From assembly GCF_004000435.1 (NCBI RefSeq), contig NZ_RBVZ01000006.1, positions 1 through 64,000 on the forward strand: a stretch of DNA of 64,000 nt. Direction: 5' to 3'. Positions 8,221-16,931 of the stretch are shown piece after piece. The notes below the pieces were generated by a model. The model was not told the origin of the DNA. It saw only the letters and a program-made list of their open reading frames with translations, and made no database searches. Each line of letters opens with the position of its first letter. Position 1 is the stretch's first letter. Source of the stretch: Alexandriicola marinus (GTDB lineage: Bacteria; Pseudomonadota; Alphaproteobacteria; Rhodobacterales; Rhodobacteraceae). A program made the position numbers and the translations under genes.

Positions 8221-9480
8221 ATGCGCGGGTGGCTTCAGATGCCGATCCTGCTCCTCGGGCGGGCCTATCGATCGCTCTGGCTTCGGGTCGGGGCCTATGC
8301 GCTTGTCTCGGTCCTGCTGGCGGTGGGCGCCGCTGTCGTCGATGGATGGATACCGCTGGGCATTGCCTCGCTGGTGCAATCCGAAGACGTGATGCCGATC
8401 CTGTCGATCCTCGCCAGTTCGCTTCTTGCCGTATCGATCTTCTCGCTCAATGTCATGGTATCGGCGCACCGGGCAGCCGCCGACATCTCGACGCCGCGTA
8501 TCCACAGGCTCCTGCTGGAGGATACGACGACACAATCCGTTCTGGCGATCTTCATCGGGGCCTTCGTCAACACGCTGACGATGCTGATCCTGTTCCGGAT
8601 GGGCGCCTATTCCGAACGCTCCTCGATCCTCGTGATGGCCGTCGTCATTGTCCTCGTGGTCCTGATCATCGGCGCGCTTCTGCGGTGGATCGAACATCTC
8701 AGCAAACTGGGCAGCCTCGACGACAGCATGCGCCGGGTCGACCGGCCGGCGCGTCAGGGCCTGAAGCGGCTTGCGCGTCAGCCCGCGCTGGGAGGGATGC
8801 CACTCACGCCCGATATCGTGCTGCCCACGGTTCTTGATACCGTGTCGGCCCCCCGCTCGGGCCATGTGCAGCTTGTCGACATGGCCGGCCTTCAGGAATG
8901 CCTGCCGGGCGAGGCGCGGGCCTATATCCTGATCGCGCCCGGCGAACACGTGCTGGAGGGGGAACCCCTGGTGCAGGTTTCCGGCCCCTTGACCGAGAGC
9001 GCCATCCGACGCATCGCGGCGAGTTTCGTGATCGGCGATATCCGCACCTTCGAGCAGGACCCGGCCATCGGCCTCGTCGCCCTGTCAGAGATCGGTTCAA
9101 AGGCGCTGTCCCCCGGCATCAACGACACCGGCACCGCGCTCGAGGTCATCACCCGATCAGAGCGTCTCTTGTGGCATTACGCGCGCGAACGTGGCTCCGC
9201 CCTGCAAGGCACGCCGCCCCATGACCGGGTCTTTCTGCCCGTCCCCTCGGCGGGCGCGCTGGTCGAGGCGGCCTTTGCCACCATCGCACGGGACGGCGCC
9301 GGCCAGATCGAGGTCGCCCGACGCCTGCGCGCGGCGCTTCTGACCCTGTCGGACGGGCCCGACACCGAACTGGCCGAGGCAGCCCGCGCGATGGCAGAAC
9401 GCGCTTTGCTATATGCCGACCGGGAACTGATCCTCGACGAGGAGAGGGAAACCCTGCGCGACACGGGCACCGACCGGTGA
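8221..9480 (+). CDS. DUF2254 family membrane protein
   Basis: The 419-residue product matches the DUF2254 architecture. There are four hydrophobic segments in the first 150 residues, including LRVGAYALVSVLLAVGAAVV and the stretch containing SILVMAVVIVLVVLIIGALL. A large soluble C-terminal part follows with the family-conserved QDPAIGLVALSEIGSKALSP and SPGINDTGTALEVI. The molecular function of DUF2254 is not established. I choose ATG 8221 (or the adjacent ATG 8218) because AAGGAG is immediately upstream and translation then begins just before the first membrane segment. In-frame codons back to 7978 give a low-complexity leader with no family resemblance. Confidence 0.8.
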   Translation: MRGWLQMPILLLGRAYRSLWLRVGAYALVSVLLAVGAAVVDGWIPLGIASLVQSEDVMPILSILASSLLAVSIFSLNVMVSAHRAAADISTPRIHRLLLEDTTTQSVLAIFIGAFVNTLTMLILFRMGAYSERSSILVMAVVIVLVVLIIGALLRWIEHLSKLGSLDDSMRRVDRPARQGLKRLARQPALGGMPLTPDIVLPTVLDTVSAPRSGHVQLVDMAGLQECLPGEARAYILIAPGEHVLEGEPLVQVSGPLTESAIRRIAASFVIGDIRTFEQDPAIGLVALSEIGSKALSPGINDTGTALEVITRSERLLWHYARERGSALQGTPPHDRVFLPVPSAGALVEAAFATIARDGAGQIEVARRLRAALLTLSDGPDTELAEAARAMAERALLYADRELILDEERETLRDTGTDR

Positions 9481-9535
9481 AAGATTTTGCCTGCATGACC
9501 AAGGATCGGCCATCGGGCATCGTCACACCATCGCA

Positions 9536-10078
9536 ATGCGCATGTTGGTAACCGACGAAGATCTGGCCCGTGCCGCCGCGAACGGCGATGGTGATGCCTT
9601 CTCTCAACTGCTTGAACGGCAGTATGACAGGCTGTTTGCCTTGTGTTTTCGCCTGACCGGCACCCGCGCCGATGCCGAGGATCTGTGTCAGGACATCTGC
9701 GCGGCGCTGCCCGCCAAGCTGTCGCGGTTCGACGGACGCGCGCGAGTGACCACATGGCTTTACCGGGTCGCCGTGAATGCGGCCCATGACCGCCGACGCA
9801 AGATCGCGGTGCATGGCAAATATGCCGAAGGGTGGGGCGATTGGGAAACAGCGCGGCAGGCCAGCATTGCCGAAGAGGCCGACCGGCGCGACTGGCTGAC
9901 CGGCGCGATGGCCCGGCTGGGAGATGATTTGCGCGATACGCTCGCCCTTGTGCTCGACGACCTGACCCATGCCGAGGCGGGCGACATTCTTGGCGTTTCC
10001 GAGGGAACGATCAGCTGGCGCCTGTCGGAGGCCCGCAAGAAGCTGCGGGCCATGCGCGAAGAGGAGCTTTCCGAATGA
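9536..10078 (+). CDS. ECF-type RNA polymerase sigma factor
   Basis: The 180-residue product has sigma region 2 (FSQLLERQYDRLFALCFRLT, then ADAEDLCQDI) and region 4 (LALVLDDLTHAEAGDILGVS followed by GTISWRLSEARKKLR, a helix-turn-helix). There is no region 3, as expected for extracytoplasmic-function sigma factors. It would direct RNA polymerase to stress promoters. Its stop overlaps the start of the VWA membrane protein (ATGA), the position where an anti-sigma factor is normally encoded. No anti-sigma gene of recognisable type is present, so the VWA protein is the candidate partner. A second ATG at 9542 is an equally possible start. Confidence 0.88.
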   Translation: MRMLVTDEDLARAAANGDGDAFSQLLERQYDRLFALCFRLTGTRADAEDLCQDICAALPAKLSRFDGRARVTTWLYRVAVNAAHDRRRKIAVHGKYAEGWGDWETARQASIAEEADRRDWLTGAMARLGDDLRDTLALVLDDLTHAEAGDILGVSEGTISWRLSEARKKLRAMREEELSE

Positions 10079-12021
10079 CCGGCAAAGACGACGATTTCGC
10101 CGATATCCGGGCCGCTTTCGACGCAGCGTCCCCCCGGCCCGACCCCGACCGCAAGGCCGCGGACCTCGCTCTTGCGCGAAAGAATTTCGACGCGCTCCAA
10201 GGATCCCGCGATCAGGAACGTTCCAATCCCGCACGCCCCGCATCGGGGCTCTGGAGAGGAGCGAGAAAGATGCTGACAACGCTGAAGACCCGTGGCGCCC
10301 TGACCGCGACGACCGCGATCGCTGCCTGTGGGCTGTTCCTGCTGACACCGGCCGGGCAGGACATGCTGCGCCCGCTGGCGGATCCGGGCGCCCTGACCGA
10401 AGCCACAGCCGGCCGCACGGAAGAAGCCCAATCCTTTGACGCCCCGCAACCGCCGGCCCCCGTGATGATGGAACCCGCCCCCCTTGCAGCACCCGCCGAA
10501 CGGTCGCGCGCAGTGGCGGACATGGAGGTGGCAAACGGGATCGCCCGCAGCATGCCGCAGGCCAACGAAGGGCTGGGCATCGTCCCGGCCTTTGACGACA
10601 GGGTGATGGTCCCCGAACCGAATACCGAGGCCTTCGCCAACGAGGCGCCTTCGGGGCTCCTGATCACGGCAGAGGCACCTGTCTCGACCTTCTCGATCGA
10701 TGTCGACACAGCGTCCTATGCGCTGGTCCGGCAGATGATCAATGCAGGAAGCCTGCCGCCCCCGGATGCCGTCCGCATCGAGGAGATGATCAATTATTTC
10801 CCCTATGACCTGCCGGCCCCCGACGTCACGGATGCGCCCTTCCTGCCCAGTGTCTCGGTTTACGAGACGCCGTGGAACCCGGACACCCGGCTGGTGCATA
10901 TCGGCATTCAGGGCACCCTGCCCGATCTGGCGGGTCGGCCCCCGCTGAACCTTGTCTTCCTGATCGACACCTCAGGTTCGATGAACGATCCGGCCAAGCT
11001 GCCGCTTCTCAAGCAATCCTTCCGGCTGATGCTTGATGAGCTGCGCCCCGAAGACGAGGTGGCGATCGTCGAATATGCGGGCTCTGCCGGGTTGGTCCTG
11101 CCCGCGACACGGGCCGCGGATCGCACGGCGATCCTTGCCGCAATCGACGGGCTTGGCGCCGGTGGCGCGACCAATGGGCAGGGCGGACTGGAACAGGCCT
11201 ATGACGTCGCGGACGCGATGGCAGAGGCGGGCGAGGTTTCCCGCGTAATCCTCGCGACGGATGGCGATTTCAACGTGGGCCTTTCGGGAATCGCCGAACT
11301 TGAACGTTTCATCGCGGACAGGCGCGAAACCGGGACCTTCCTTTCGGTTCTGGGTTTCGGTCGCGGCAACCTTGACGATGCGACGATGCAGGCGCTTGCC
11401 CAGAACGGAAACGGCACCGCCGCCTATATCGACACACTGAGCGAGGCGCAGAAGGTCCTTGTCGATCAACTGACCGGAACACTGTTCACCATCGCCTCCG
11501 ATGTGAAGGTGCAGGTCGAATTCAACCCGGCCGCCGTCGCGGAATACCGACTGATCGGCTATGAGACGCGGGCCCTGCGGCGCGAGGATTTCAACAATGA
11601 CCGCGTGGATGCCGGCGATCTGGGCGCAGGCCATTCCGTGACGGCCCTCTACGAGATCACGCCGGTCGGATCGCCCGCCCGCCTGACCGATTCGCTGCGA
11701 TATGGCCCGGACGAACAGGCGGTCGATGCTGCCGACGAGTTGGGCTTTCTCAGGCTGCGCTGGAAGGCGCCGGGCGAAGAGGCCAGCCAACTGATCGAGA
11801 CGCTGATTCCGACCGAGACCGGTCTTGCGGGACAGGAGGCCCTGTTCGCAACGGCAATCGCGGGGTTCGGCCAGCTTCTGCGCGACCCGTCATGGCTGGG
11901 CGATTGGGGCTGGGACGACGCCATCGCGCTGGCGGCGGACAATCGGGGCGACGATCCCTTCGGATATCGCAACGAGGCGCTACGGCTGATGCGGATCGCG
12001 CAAAGCCTGTCTTCGCGATAG
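10075..12021 (+). CDS. Membrane-anchored VWA-domain protein (YfbK-like)
   Basis: The product has 648 residues. Residues 1 to about 72 are a charged, cytoplasmic-looking segment. One transmembrane helix follows around 74-92, then an Ala/Pro-rich linker. A YfbK-type N-terminal domain comes next (FSIDVDTASYALVRQMI). The von Willebrand type A domain has an intact MIDAS motif DTSGS at residues 298-302, and a C-terminal DUF3520-like region closes the protein. VWA domains bind ligands through a metal ion. The bulk of the protein is predicted periplasmic. Translation overlaps that of the ECF sigma factor, so the cytoplasmic N-terminus could restrain the sigma factor. That role is inference, as no anti-sigma motif is obvious. 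Confidence 0.82.
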   Translation: MTGKDDDFADIRAAFDAASPRPDPDRKAADLALARKNFDALQGSRDQERSNPARPASGLWRGARKMLTTLKTRGALTATTAIAACGLFLLTPAGQDMLRPLADPGALTEATAGRTEEAQSFDAPQPPAPVMMEPAPLAAPAERSRAVADMEVANGIARSMPQANEGLGIVPAFDDRVMVPEPNTEAFANEAPSGLLITAEAPVSTFSIDVDTASYALVRQMINAGSLPPPDAVRIEEMINYFPYDLPAPDVTDAPFLPSVSVYETPWNPDTRLVHIGIQGTLPDLAGRPPLNLVFLIDTSGSMNDPAKLPLLKQSFRLMLDELRPEDEVAIVEYAGSAGLVLPATRAADRTAILAAIDGLGAGGATNGQGGLEQAYDVADAMAEAGEVSRVILATDGDFNVGLSGIAELERFIADRRETGTFLSVLGFGRGNLDDATMQALAQNGNGTAAYIDTLSEAQKVLVDQLTGTLFTIASDVKVQVEFNPAAVAEYRLIGYETRALRREDFNNDRVDAGDLGAGHSVTALYEITPVGSPARLTDSLRYGPDEQAVDAADELGFLRLRWKAPGEEASQLIETLIPTETGLAGQEALFATAIAGFGQLLRDPSWLGDWGWDDAIALAADNRGDDPFGYRNEALRLMRIAQSLSSR

Positions 12022-12038
12022 GCCCCGCGCGCCGGGGC
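12022..12038. terminator. GC stem-loop between convergent genes
   Basis: GCCCCG at 12022-12027 pairs with CGGGGC at 12033-12038 around a five-base loop. It lies directly after the stop of the VWA gene and before the end of the leftward DUF2798 gene. No U-tract follows on either strand, so it is at best a weak bidirectional terminator. Confidence 0.3.
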
Positions 12039-12043
12039 GCGGA

Positions 12044-12274
12044 TCAGACTGGTGGCCGGGTCAGCCGGGCCACCATCTTGCGCGCCAGAGGTGCCACGAA
12101 CAGGATCGTCGGAAAGGCGATCATCCAGCTGAAAAACCAGGCGCTCATCCAGATTTCAAGGAAGTTGTCGGCAAGCCCGACGGCCCTCAGCGTCGCCACG
12201 CAGGTGATGATGAACGACATCAGGCAAGAGACGAAGAGGCCGAAGAGGAACGGTGCGAAGCGGGCAGGAAACAT
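12044..12274 (-). CDS. DUF2798 family small membrane protein
   Basis: The 76-residue product has two transmembrane segments (FLFGLFVSCLMSFIITCV and the stretch IWMSAWFFSWMIAFPTILF) and the C-terminal APLARKMVARL of the DUF2798 family. The function is unknown and it is predicted to sit in the inner membrane. I start at the ATG at 12274, which gives the family's normal length. An in-frame ATG at 12337 adds 21 residues without family similarity. It lies just downstream of the WYL regulator on the same strand, 64 bases away, and may be cotranscribed. Confidence 0.7.
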   Translation of the reverse strand: MFPARFAPFLFGLFVSCLMSFIITCVATLRAVGLADNFLEIWMSAWFFSWMIAFPTILFVAPLARKMVARLTRPPV

Positions 12275-12337
12275 GGCAATGTCCGAATATCTTGGGTGCC
12301 CCTCCAATAGGCCAGAGTCGCGCAGGAGGCCAGACAC

Positions 12338-13024
12338 TCAGACACGGGGGGCCGGCTGTGAGGCAAAGAAGTCCCGCAATGTCCGCCCTCGTTCTGGGTG
12401 AAAGCCGCCGTCGGGTTGGATTTCCGTGATCCGATCGATGCGGAACGCGCGGAAATCGTCGCGCAATTCGCACCAGCAGACAGCCGTCCAGACCTTGCCC
12501 CAGAACCAAAGTCCAAGCGGGCGCACCCGTCGCGCAGAGATCTCTCCCCCCTTGTCCGCATAGCGGATCGCAAGCGCCGTGCAATCCTGTGCCGCGCGTT
12601 CGACCATGTCGATCCGGGTCCGCGTCTCGTCATCCAGTTCCGACAATGCGAATGCATGGACGGGCACCGTTGCCACGCGGCGCCGGGCCTCGTCGGGCAG
12701 GACGGTTTCGATCTTCACGAGGGCCTCTTCGGCGGCCGCCGCCATGGCCGCCCCGCCCCAGGCACGCAGCATCCGCGCACCTGCGACAAGGGCCACGATC
12801 TCGTCGTTCGTGAACATCAGCGGCGGCAGGTCATAGCCCGCCCGCATGACGTAACCGACCCCGGCCTCGCCCTCGATGGGCACGCCCGATCCGATCAGGT
12901 CGGCCACGTCGCGATAGATCGTCCGCGGCGTGACCTCCAGTTTCTCGGCCAGCTGAGCCGCCGTCACCAACCGACCGCCGCGCAGATATTGCACGATCTG
13001 GAACAGACGGTCGGCGCGGCGCAT
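12338..13024 (-). CDS. HTH/WYL-domain transcriptional regulator (YafY-like)
   Basis: The product has 228 residues. An N-terminal DeoR/HTH-11 helix-turn-helix covers residues 1-60 (MRRADRLFQIVQYLRGG, then VTPRTIYRDV). A WYL-type ligand-sensing domain follows, with the conserved RRVRPLGLWFWGKVWTAVCW. Such regulators usually control the adjacent gene. Its start codon overlaps the stop of the upstream VOC-family gene (TGATG), so the two form a coupled operon and the VOC protein may act on, or respond to, the regulator's ligand. The effector is unknown. Confidence 0.82.
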   Translation of the reverse strand: MRRADRLFQIVQYLRGGRLVTAAQLAEKLEVTPRTIYRDVADLIGSGVPIEGEAGVGYVMRAGYDLPPLMFTNDEIVALVAGARMLRAWGGAAMAAAAEEALVKIETVLPDEARRRVATVPVHAFALSELDDETRTRIDMVERAAQDCTALAIRYADKGGEISARRVRPLGLWFWGKVWTAVCWCELRDDFRAFRIDRITEIQPDGGFHPERGRTLRDFFASQPAPRV

Positions 13025-13395
13025 CAGGCGGCCTTCGGTTCGAACAGGCCGATGGAATTGCCGTCGGGGTCCTTGGCATAGACGAACCGTCCGGCGGGGA
13101 TCTCGACGGGCTGGCTCAGCACCTCTCCTCCGGCGGCCCTGAGACGATCAGCCCCGGCCTCGAGGCTGTCGGGAAGCGTGATGTGAACGGTATTGCCCCC
13201 ATCCGCCGCAGGCTTGCCCGGATAAAGATGGGCGCCGCCGGCCGTCATGGCATTGCCTAGAACCGCCATAGGGATCGGGCCAGCCGTCGTGTCGATGGTC
13301 ATCTCGTAGCCGAACACCGTGTTGTAGAAGGCAACGGCCCTGTCCATGTCTGTTACCGGGATTTCGCTCCAGGCAATGATCGTCTGATTGGTCAT
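13024..13395 (-). CDS. VOC family (glyoxalase/bleomycin resistance-like) protein
   Basis: This is a 123-residue single-domain VOC protein. It opens with WSEIPVTDMDRAVAFYNTVFG and closes with FVYAKDPDGNSIGLFEP, the two halves of the paired beta-alpha-beta-beta-beta fold. The potential metal residues are not all the canonical His/Glu set, so enzyme activity is uncertain. Translation starts at the ATG at 13395 after a purine-rich GGAGATGCAAG leader. It is the first gene of a two-gene operon with the WYL regulator and diverges from the hydrolase at 13528. This pairing of a VOC protein with a YafY-type regulator recurs in proteobacteria. Confidence 0.78.
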   Translation of the reverse strand: MTNQTIIAWSEIPVTDMDRAVAFYNTVFGYEMTIDTTAGPIPMAVLGNAMTAGGAHLYPGKPAADGGNTVHITLPDSLEAGADRLRAAGGEVLSQPVEIPAGRFVYAKDPDGNSIGLFEPKAA

Positions 13396-13527
13396 CTTGC
13401 ATCTCCGTTTTCTGTCGATGCGCCCGTCATGACATACCCCTGCTGACAGGGTTCTGTCAGCATGTTGCAGGGGGCTATGCCGATCAAGGGATTTGCCCCC
13501 GGCCCCGGCGCCTGCTAACGCTCCGGC

Positions 13528-14238
13528 ATGACAGATTTCCTGCTTGTTCACGGCTCGTGCCACGGTGCGTGGTGCTGGCGCGATACCCTCCCCGCAGTCG
13601 AGGCGCTTGGCCATAAGGCGCGGGCCATCGATCTTCCGTCACATGGTGCCGATCCCACGCCGGCGGCCGATGTGACGCTTGACCTCTATGCCCAGGCGAT
13701 CGTGGACGCGATCGACGACCCGGTGATCCTCGTGGGGCATTCCATGGGCGGATACCCGATCACGCGTGCGGCGCAGTTGGCGCCCGACAAGATCGCCCGG
13801 CTCGTCTATCTCTGCGCCTATGTGCCCCGTCCCGGAAAATCCCTCTCCGACATGCGCAAGATGGCCCCGCGCCAGCCGCTGATCGAGGCGATCGACCGCG
13901 CGCCCGACGGGATCACCATGTCGTTCAACCCCGCCAAGGCGATTGAAAAGCTTTATCTCGACGTCCCTGCCGAGACGGCGAACTGGGCCGTGAGCATGTT
14001 GGGGCCGCAACCTCTCAGGCCGCAGGAAACAGCCTTCGATCCGGGCCCGGCGCTCAGCCATCCGCGCAGCTACATCATCTGCGAAAATGACAACGCCATC
14101 CCCGCCGAATGGCAGGAGGTGATGGCCTCGGACTTCGCGCCCGAAACCGTCTACCGGATGCCGACCTCGCATTCGCCGTTCCTGTCCGACCCGGCGGGCC
14201 TTGCCGGTCTTCTGGATACCATCGCAAAGGGGTCCTGA
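13528..14238 (+). CDS. Alpha/beta hydrolase (EstC/salicylate-esterase-like)
   Basis: The 236-residue protein begins with FLLVHGSCHGAWCW, the hallmark of the plant MES/EstC-type esterase subgroup. It has the nucleophile elbow GHSMGGYP and a C-terminal TSHSPFLSDP with the catalytic histidine. Substrates in this group are small methyl or aryl esters. The gene stops one base before the pcaB start, so the two are almost certainly cotranscribed and the esterase may feed aromatic acids into the protocatechuate pathway. That link is inference. No clear ribosome binding site precedes its ATG. Confidence 0.78.
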   Translation: MTDFLLVHGSCHGAWCWRDTLPAVEALGHKARAIDLPSHGADPTPAADVTLDLYAQAIVDAIDDPVILVGHSMGGYPITRAAQLAPDKIARLVYLCAYVPRPGKSLSDMRKMAPRQPLIEAIDRAPDGITMSFNPAKAIEKLYLDVPAETANWAVSMLGPQPLRPQETAFDPGPALSHPRSYIICENDNAIPAEWQEVMASDFAPETVYRMPTSHSPFLSDPAGLAGLLDTIAKGS

Positions 14239-14239
14239 G

Positions 14240-15574
14240 ATGGCCGCCTCGATCTATGACAGCGCGATGTTCCGCGATCTGGTTCAGGATCGCGAAACAG
14301 CCGCGCTGTTTTCCGATACCGCGGAGCTTCGGGCGATGCTGCTGGTCTGGGGCGCGCTTGCCAAGGCGCAGGCCGGGGTCGGACTGATCCCGTCCGACGC
14401 CGCCGACGCGATCCAGCGCGCGGCGCTGGAAATCCAGATCGACCCGGCGGCCCTTGCGGCAGAGACGGGCCGGAACGCGGTGGTCGTCCCGGGCCTCGCC
14501 TCGGCCTTCCGCAACGAGATGAAGGCCCCCGAACACGCCCAGCATCTGCATTACGGCGCGACCTCGCAGGATATCGCGGACACGGCCCTTGCGCTTCGGC
14601 TCAGGCAGGTGCTTGTTCTGGCCGAGACGCGGCTTGCCGGGCTGATCGGCATCCTGGGACGGATGGCCGCGGATCATGCCGAGACGCCGATGCTGGCCCG
14701 GACCTACGGTCAGGCCGCCGTGGTCACATCCTTCGGCGCGATCGCGGCAAGCTGGGGCGCCCCCCTGATCGACGCGCTGGAAGAGCTGCCCCGGATCCGC
14801 GACAGGGTCTTGCGGGTCAGCCTGTCCGGGGCGGCGGGCACCTTGTCTGCGATGGGGCCCGAGGGGCCTGCGGTGCGGGCCGCTTTCGCCCAAGGTCTTG
14901 GCCTGTCAGATCCGGGGCACAGCTGGCACAGCGACAGGACGGGTCTTGCGGCACTGTCGGCATGGGCCACGCGGCTGACCGGCAGCCTTGGCAAGATGGG
15001 CGCGGACCTGTGCCTTCTGACACGGACGGATCTGGGCGAAGTCATGCTGGGCTCGGGGGGTGGTTCCTCGACGATGCCGCAGAAATCGAACCCGGTCGGC
15101 CCCTCGGTCCTCGTGGCGATCGCGTCCCATGTGGCGGGGCTGAACGGCGTGATGCAGTCAAGCATCGTTCACCGCGAACAGCGTGACGGCGGCGCGTGGA
15201 TCGCCGAATGGATGAGCCTGCCGCAAATCTGCCTCGGCCTTGGCCGCGCGCTTGCCCTTGCTTCGGAAGAGGCCGATGGCCTCGCCCCGATGCCGGACCG
15301 GATGCGGGCCTCGATCGACGCGACCCGGGGCGCCGTCTTTGCCGAGGCGCTGACATTCCGGCTGGCCCGCAGCCTGCCCCGCCCCGATGCGCAGACGCTG
15401 GTGAAGGGCCTCTGCGCCCGGCTGACCGACGAAGACACCACCCTGCCCGCCCTTGCCGGCCGGGAGATCGTGGGCCATGACCTTGACGGCGTCTTCGATC
15501 CGGCGGCCCAGATGGGCAGCGCGCCCGACGAGGCCCGTGCCTTCGCCGAGGCCGCTCTCCAGCTTGCAAAGTGA
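14240..15574 (+). CDS. pcaB: 3-carboxy-cis,cis-muconate cycloisomerase
   Basis: The 444-residue product belongs to the fumarase/aspartase superfamily. It has the signature GSSTMPQKSNPVGPS around residue 275 and the earlier YGATSQDIADTALALRL. Together with SIYDSAMFRDLVQD at the N-terminus this matches PcaB rather than adenylosuccinate lyase. It lactonises 3-carboxy-cis,cis-muconate to 4-carboxymuconolactone, the substrate of PcaC. I start at 14240, where the ATG follows the upstream stop by one base. Length and domain order are normal. The pcaD and pcaC genes lie about 9 kb upstream with unrelated genes between, an atypical split. Confidence 0.87.
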   Translation: MAASIYDSAMFRDLVQDRETAALFSDTAELRAMLLVWGALAKAQAGVGLIPSDAADAIQRAALEIQIDPAALAAETGRNAVVVPGLASAFRNEMKAPEHAQHLHYGATSQDIADTALALRLRQVLVLAETRLAGLIGILGRMAADHAETPMLARTYGQAAVVTSFGAIAASWGAPLIDALEELPRIRDRVLRVSLSGAAGTLSAMGPEGPAVRAAFAQGLGLSDPGHSWHSDRTGLAALSAWATRLTGSLGKMGADLCLLTRTDLGEVMLGSGGGSSTMPQKSNPVGPSVLVAIASHVAGLNGVMQSSIVHREQRDGGAWIAEWMSLPQICLGLGRALALASEEADGLAPMPDRMRASIDATRGAVFAEALTFRLARSLPRPDAQTLVKGLCARLTDEDTTLPALAGREIVGHDLDGVFDPAAQMGSAPDEARAFAEAALQLAK

Positions 15575-15622
15575 ACGGTTCGGTCCAATAAGAGACCGTC
15601 TGCCCACGTTCACGGTTTCCCG

Positions 15623-16840
15623 ATGTCCAACCGACTGCCGATCACCTTCATCTTCATCACCGTGGTGATCGACGCCATGGGGATCGGCCTGATCCTGCCG
15701 GTGATGCCCGACCTGATCCGCGAACTTGAAGGCGGAGATATCGGCGAGGCGGCGGTCTGGGGCGGTATCCTCGCCACGGCCTTCGCGGTGATGCAATTCC
15801 TGTTCGGGCCGCTTCTGGGCAACCTTTCCGACAGGTTCGGCCGGCGTCCCGTCCTGCTGACCGCGCTGGCGGTCATGGCGATCGACTACCTCGTGATGGC
15901 GGTGGCAGGCACCATCTGGCTCTTGTTTCTGGGCCGTATCATCGGAGGCATCACGGCGGCCAGCCAGTCGACGGCGATGGCCTATATGGCCGACATCTCG
16001 CGCCCCGAAGAAAAAAGCCAGAATTTCGGGTTGATCGGCGCGGCCTTTGGCGTGGGCTTCGTGCTGGGGCCGCTGATCGGCGGGCTTCTGGCCGAATACG
16101 GCACGCGCGCGCCGTTCTATGCCGCCGCCGCGCTGGCGGCCACGAATTTCGTCTTCGGCTTTTTCGTTCTGCCCGAGACGGTGACCGACGCGATCCGGCG
16201 ACCGTTTTCGCTGGCCCGCGCCAACCCCTTGGGCGCGTTCCGCAACCTCGGGCGCCTGCCCGGCCTGCGCCCGCTTCTGGCGATGACGTTCTTTTACGGG
16301 ATCGCCTTCTACGTCTATCCCGCGATCTGGGCCTATTTCGGACAGGAGCGGTTCGGCTGGGGCCCCGGGATGGTCGGCGTGTCGCTCGCGCTTTACGGGA
16401 TATCCATCGCGGTGGTTCAGGGCATCCTGATCCGCCCGATCCTTGCCCGGATCGGAGACAGGAACGCGGTGATCCTTGGCCTCGGGCTAGAGATCGCGGC
16501 CTTTGTCTTTCTGGCCTTCGTCAAGGTGGGATGGATGGCACTGGCCTTCACCCTGATCGCGGCTCTGGGCGCGATTGCGGGGCCGGCGCTACAGGGCACC
16601 ATGTCGCGCATGGCGAGCGACAACCAGCAGGGCGAATTGCAGGGCACGCTGACGGCGATCAACGCGGTGGCCGTGATCTTTGCGCCGGTCCTGATGACCC
16701 AGACCTTCTATGCCTTCACCCATGACACGGCAGGTATCTACCTGCCCGGCGCACCGTTCCTGCTGTCGGCGGTTCTGACATTTGTCTGCATCGCGCTGTT
16801 TCTGGTTTCCCGGCCCCAGCCGCGACCGCGCCCCGCCTGA
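15623..16840 (+). CDS. TetA-type MFS transporter
   Basis: This is a 405-residue major facilitator with about 12 transmembrane segments. Motif A appears as GNLSDRFGRRPVLL between helices 2 and 3. The opening FIFITVVIDAMGIGLILPVMP and the TAASQSTAMAYMADIS region are typical of the TetA(class B/C)/TCR group of drug:proton antiporters. The actual substrate is unknown, because chromosomal members in Rhodobacteraceae are not necessarily tetracycline pumps. It is located in the inner membrane. It stands alone 48 bases after pcaB and could be cotranscribed with it. Confidence 0.82.
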   Translation: MSNRLPITFIFITVVIDAMGIGLILPVMPDLIRELEGGDIGEAAVWGGILATAFAVMQFLFGPLLGNLSDRFGRRPVLLTALAVMAIDYLVMAVAGTIWLLFLGRIIGGITAASQSTAMAYMADISRPEEKSQNFGLIGAAFGVGFVLGPLIGGLLAEYGTRAPFYAAAALAATNFVFGFFVLPETVTDAIRRPFSLARANPLGAFRNLGRLPGLRPLLAMTFFYGIAFYVYPAIWAYFGQERFGWGPGMVGVSLALYGISIAVVQGILIRPILARIGDRNAVILGLGLEIAAFVFLAFVKVGWMALAFTLIAALGAIAGPALQGTMSRMASDNQQGELQGTLTAINAVAVIFAPVLMTQTFYAFTHDTAGIYLPGAPFLLSAVLTFVCIALFLVSRPQPRPRPA

Positions 16841-16931
16841 CACAGAGGGTGCACGCGCGGTTTTTCCGACTTGCGCCGCGCGCGGCAAAGCCGCAACCCT
16901 TCCGAACGAGACCACGCCCGAAGGAAACGCC

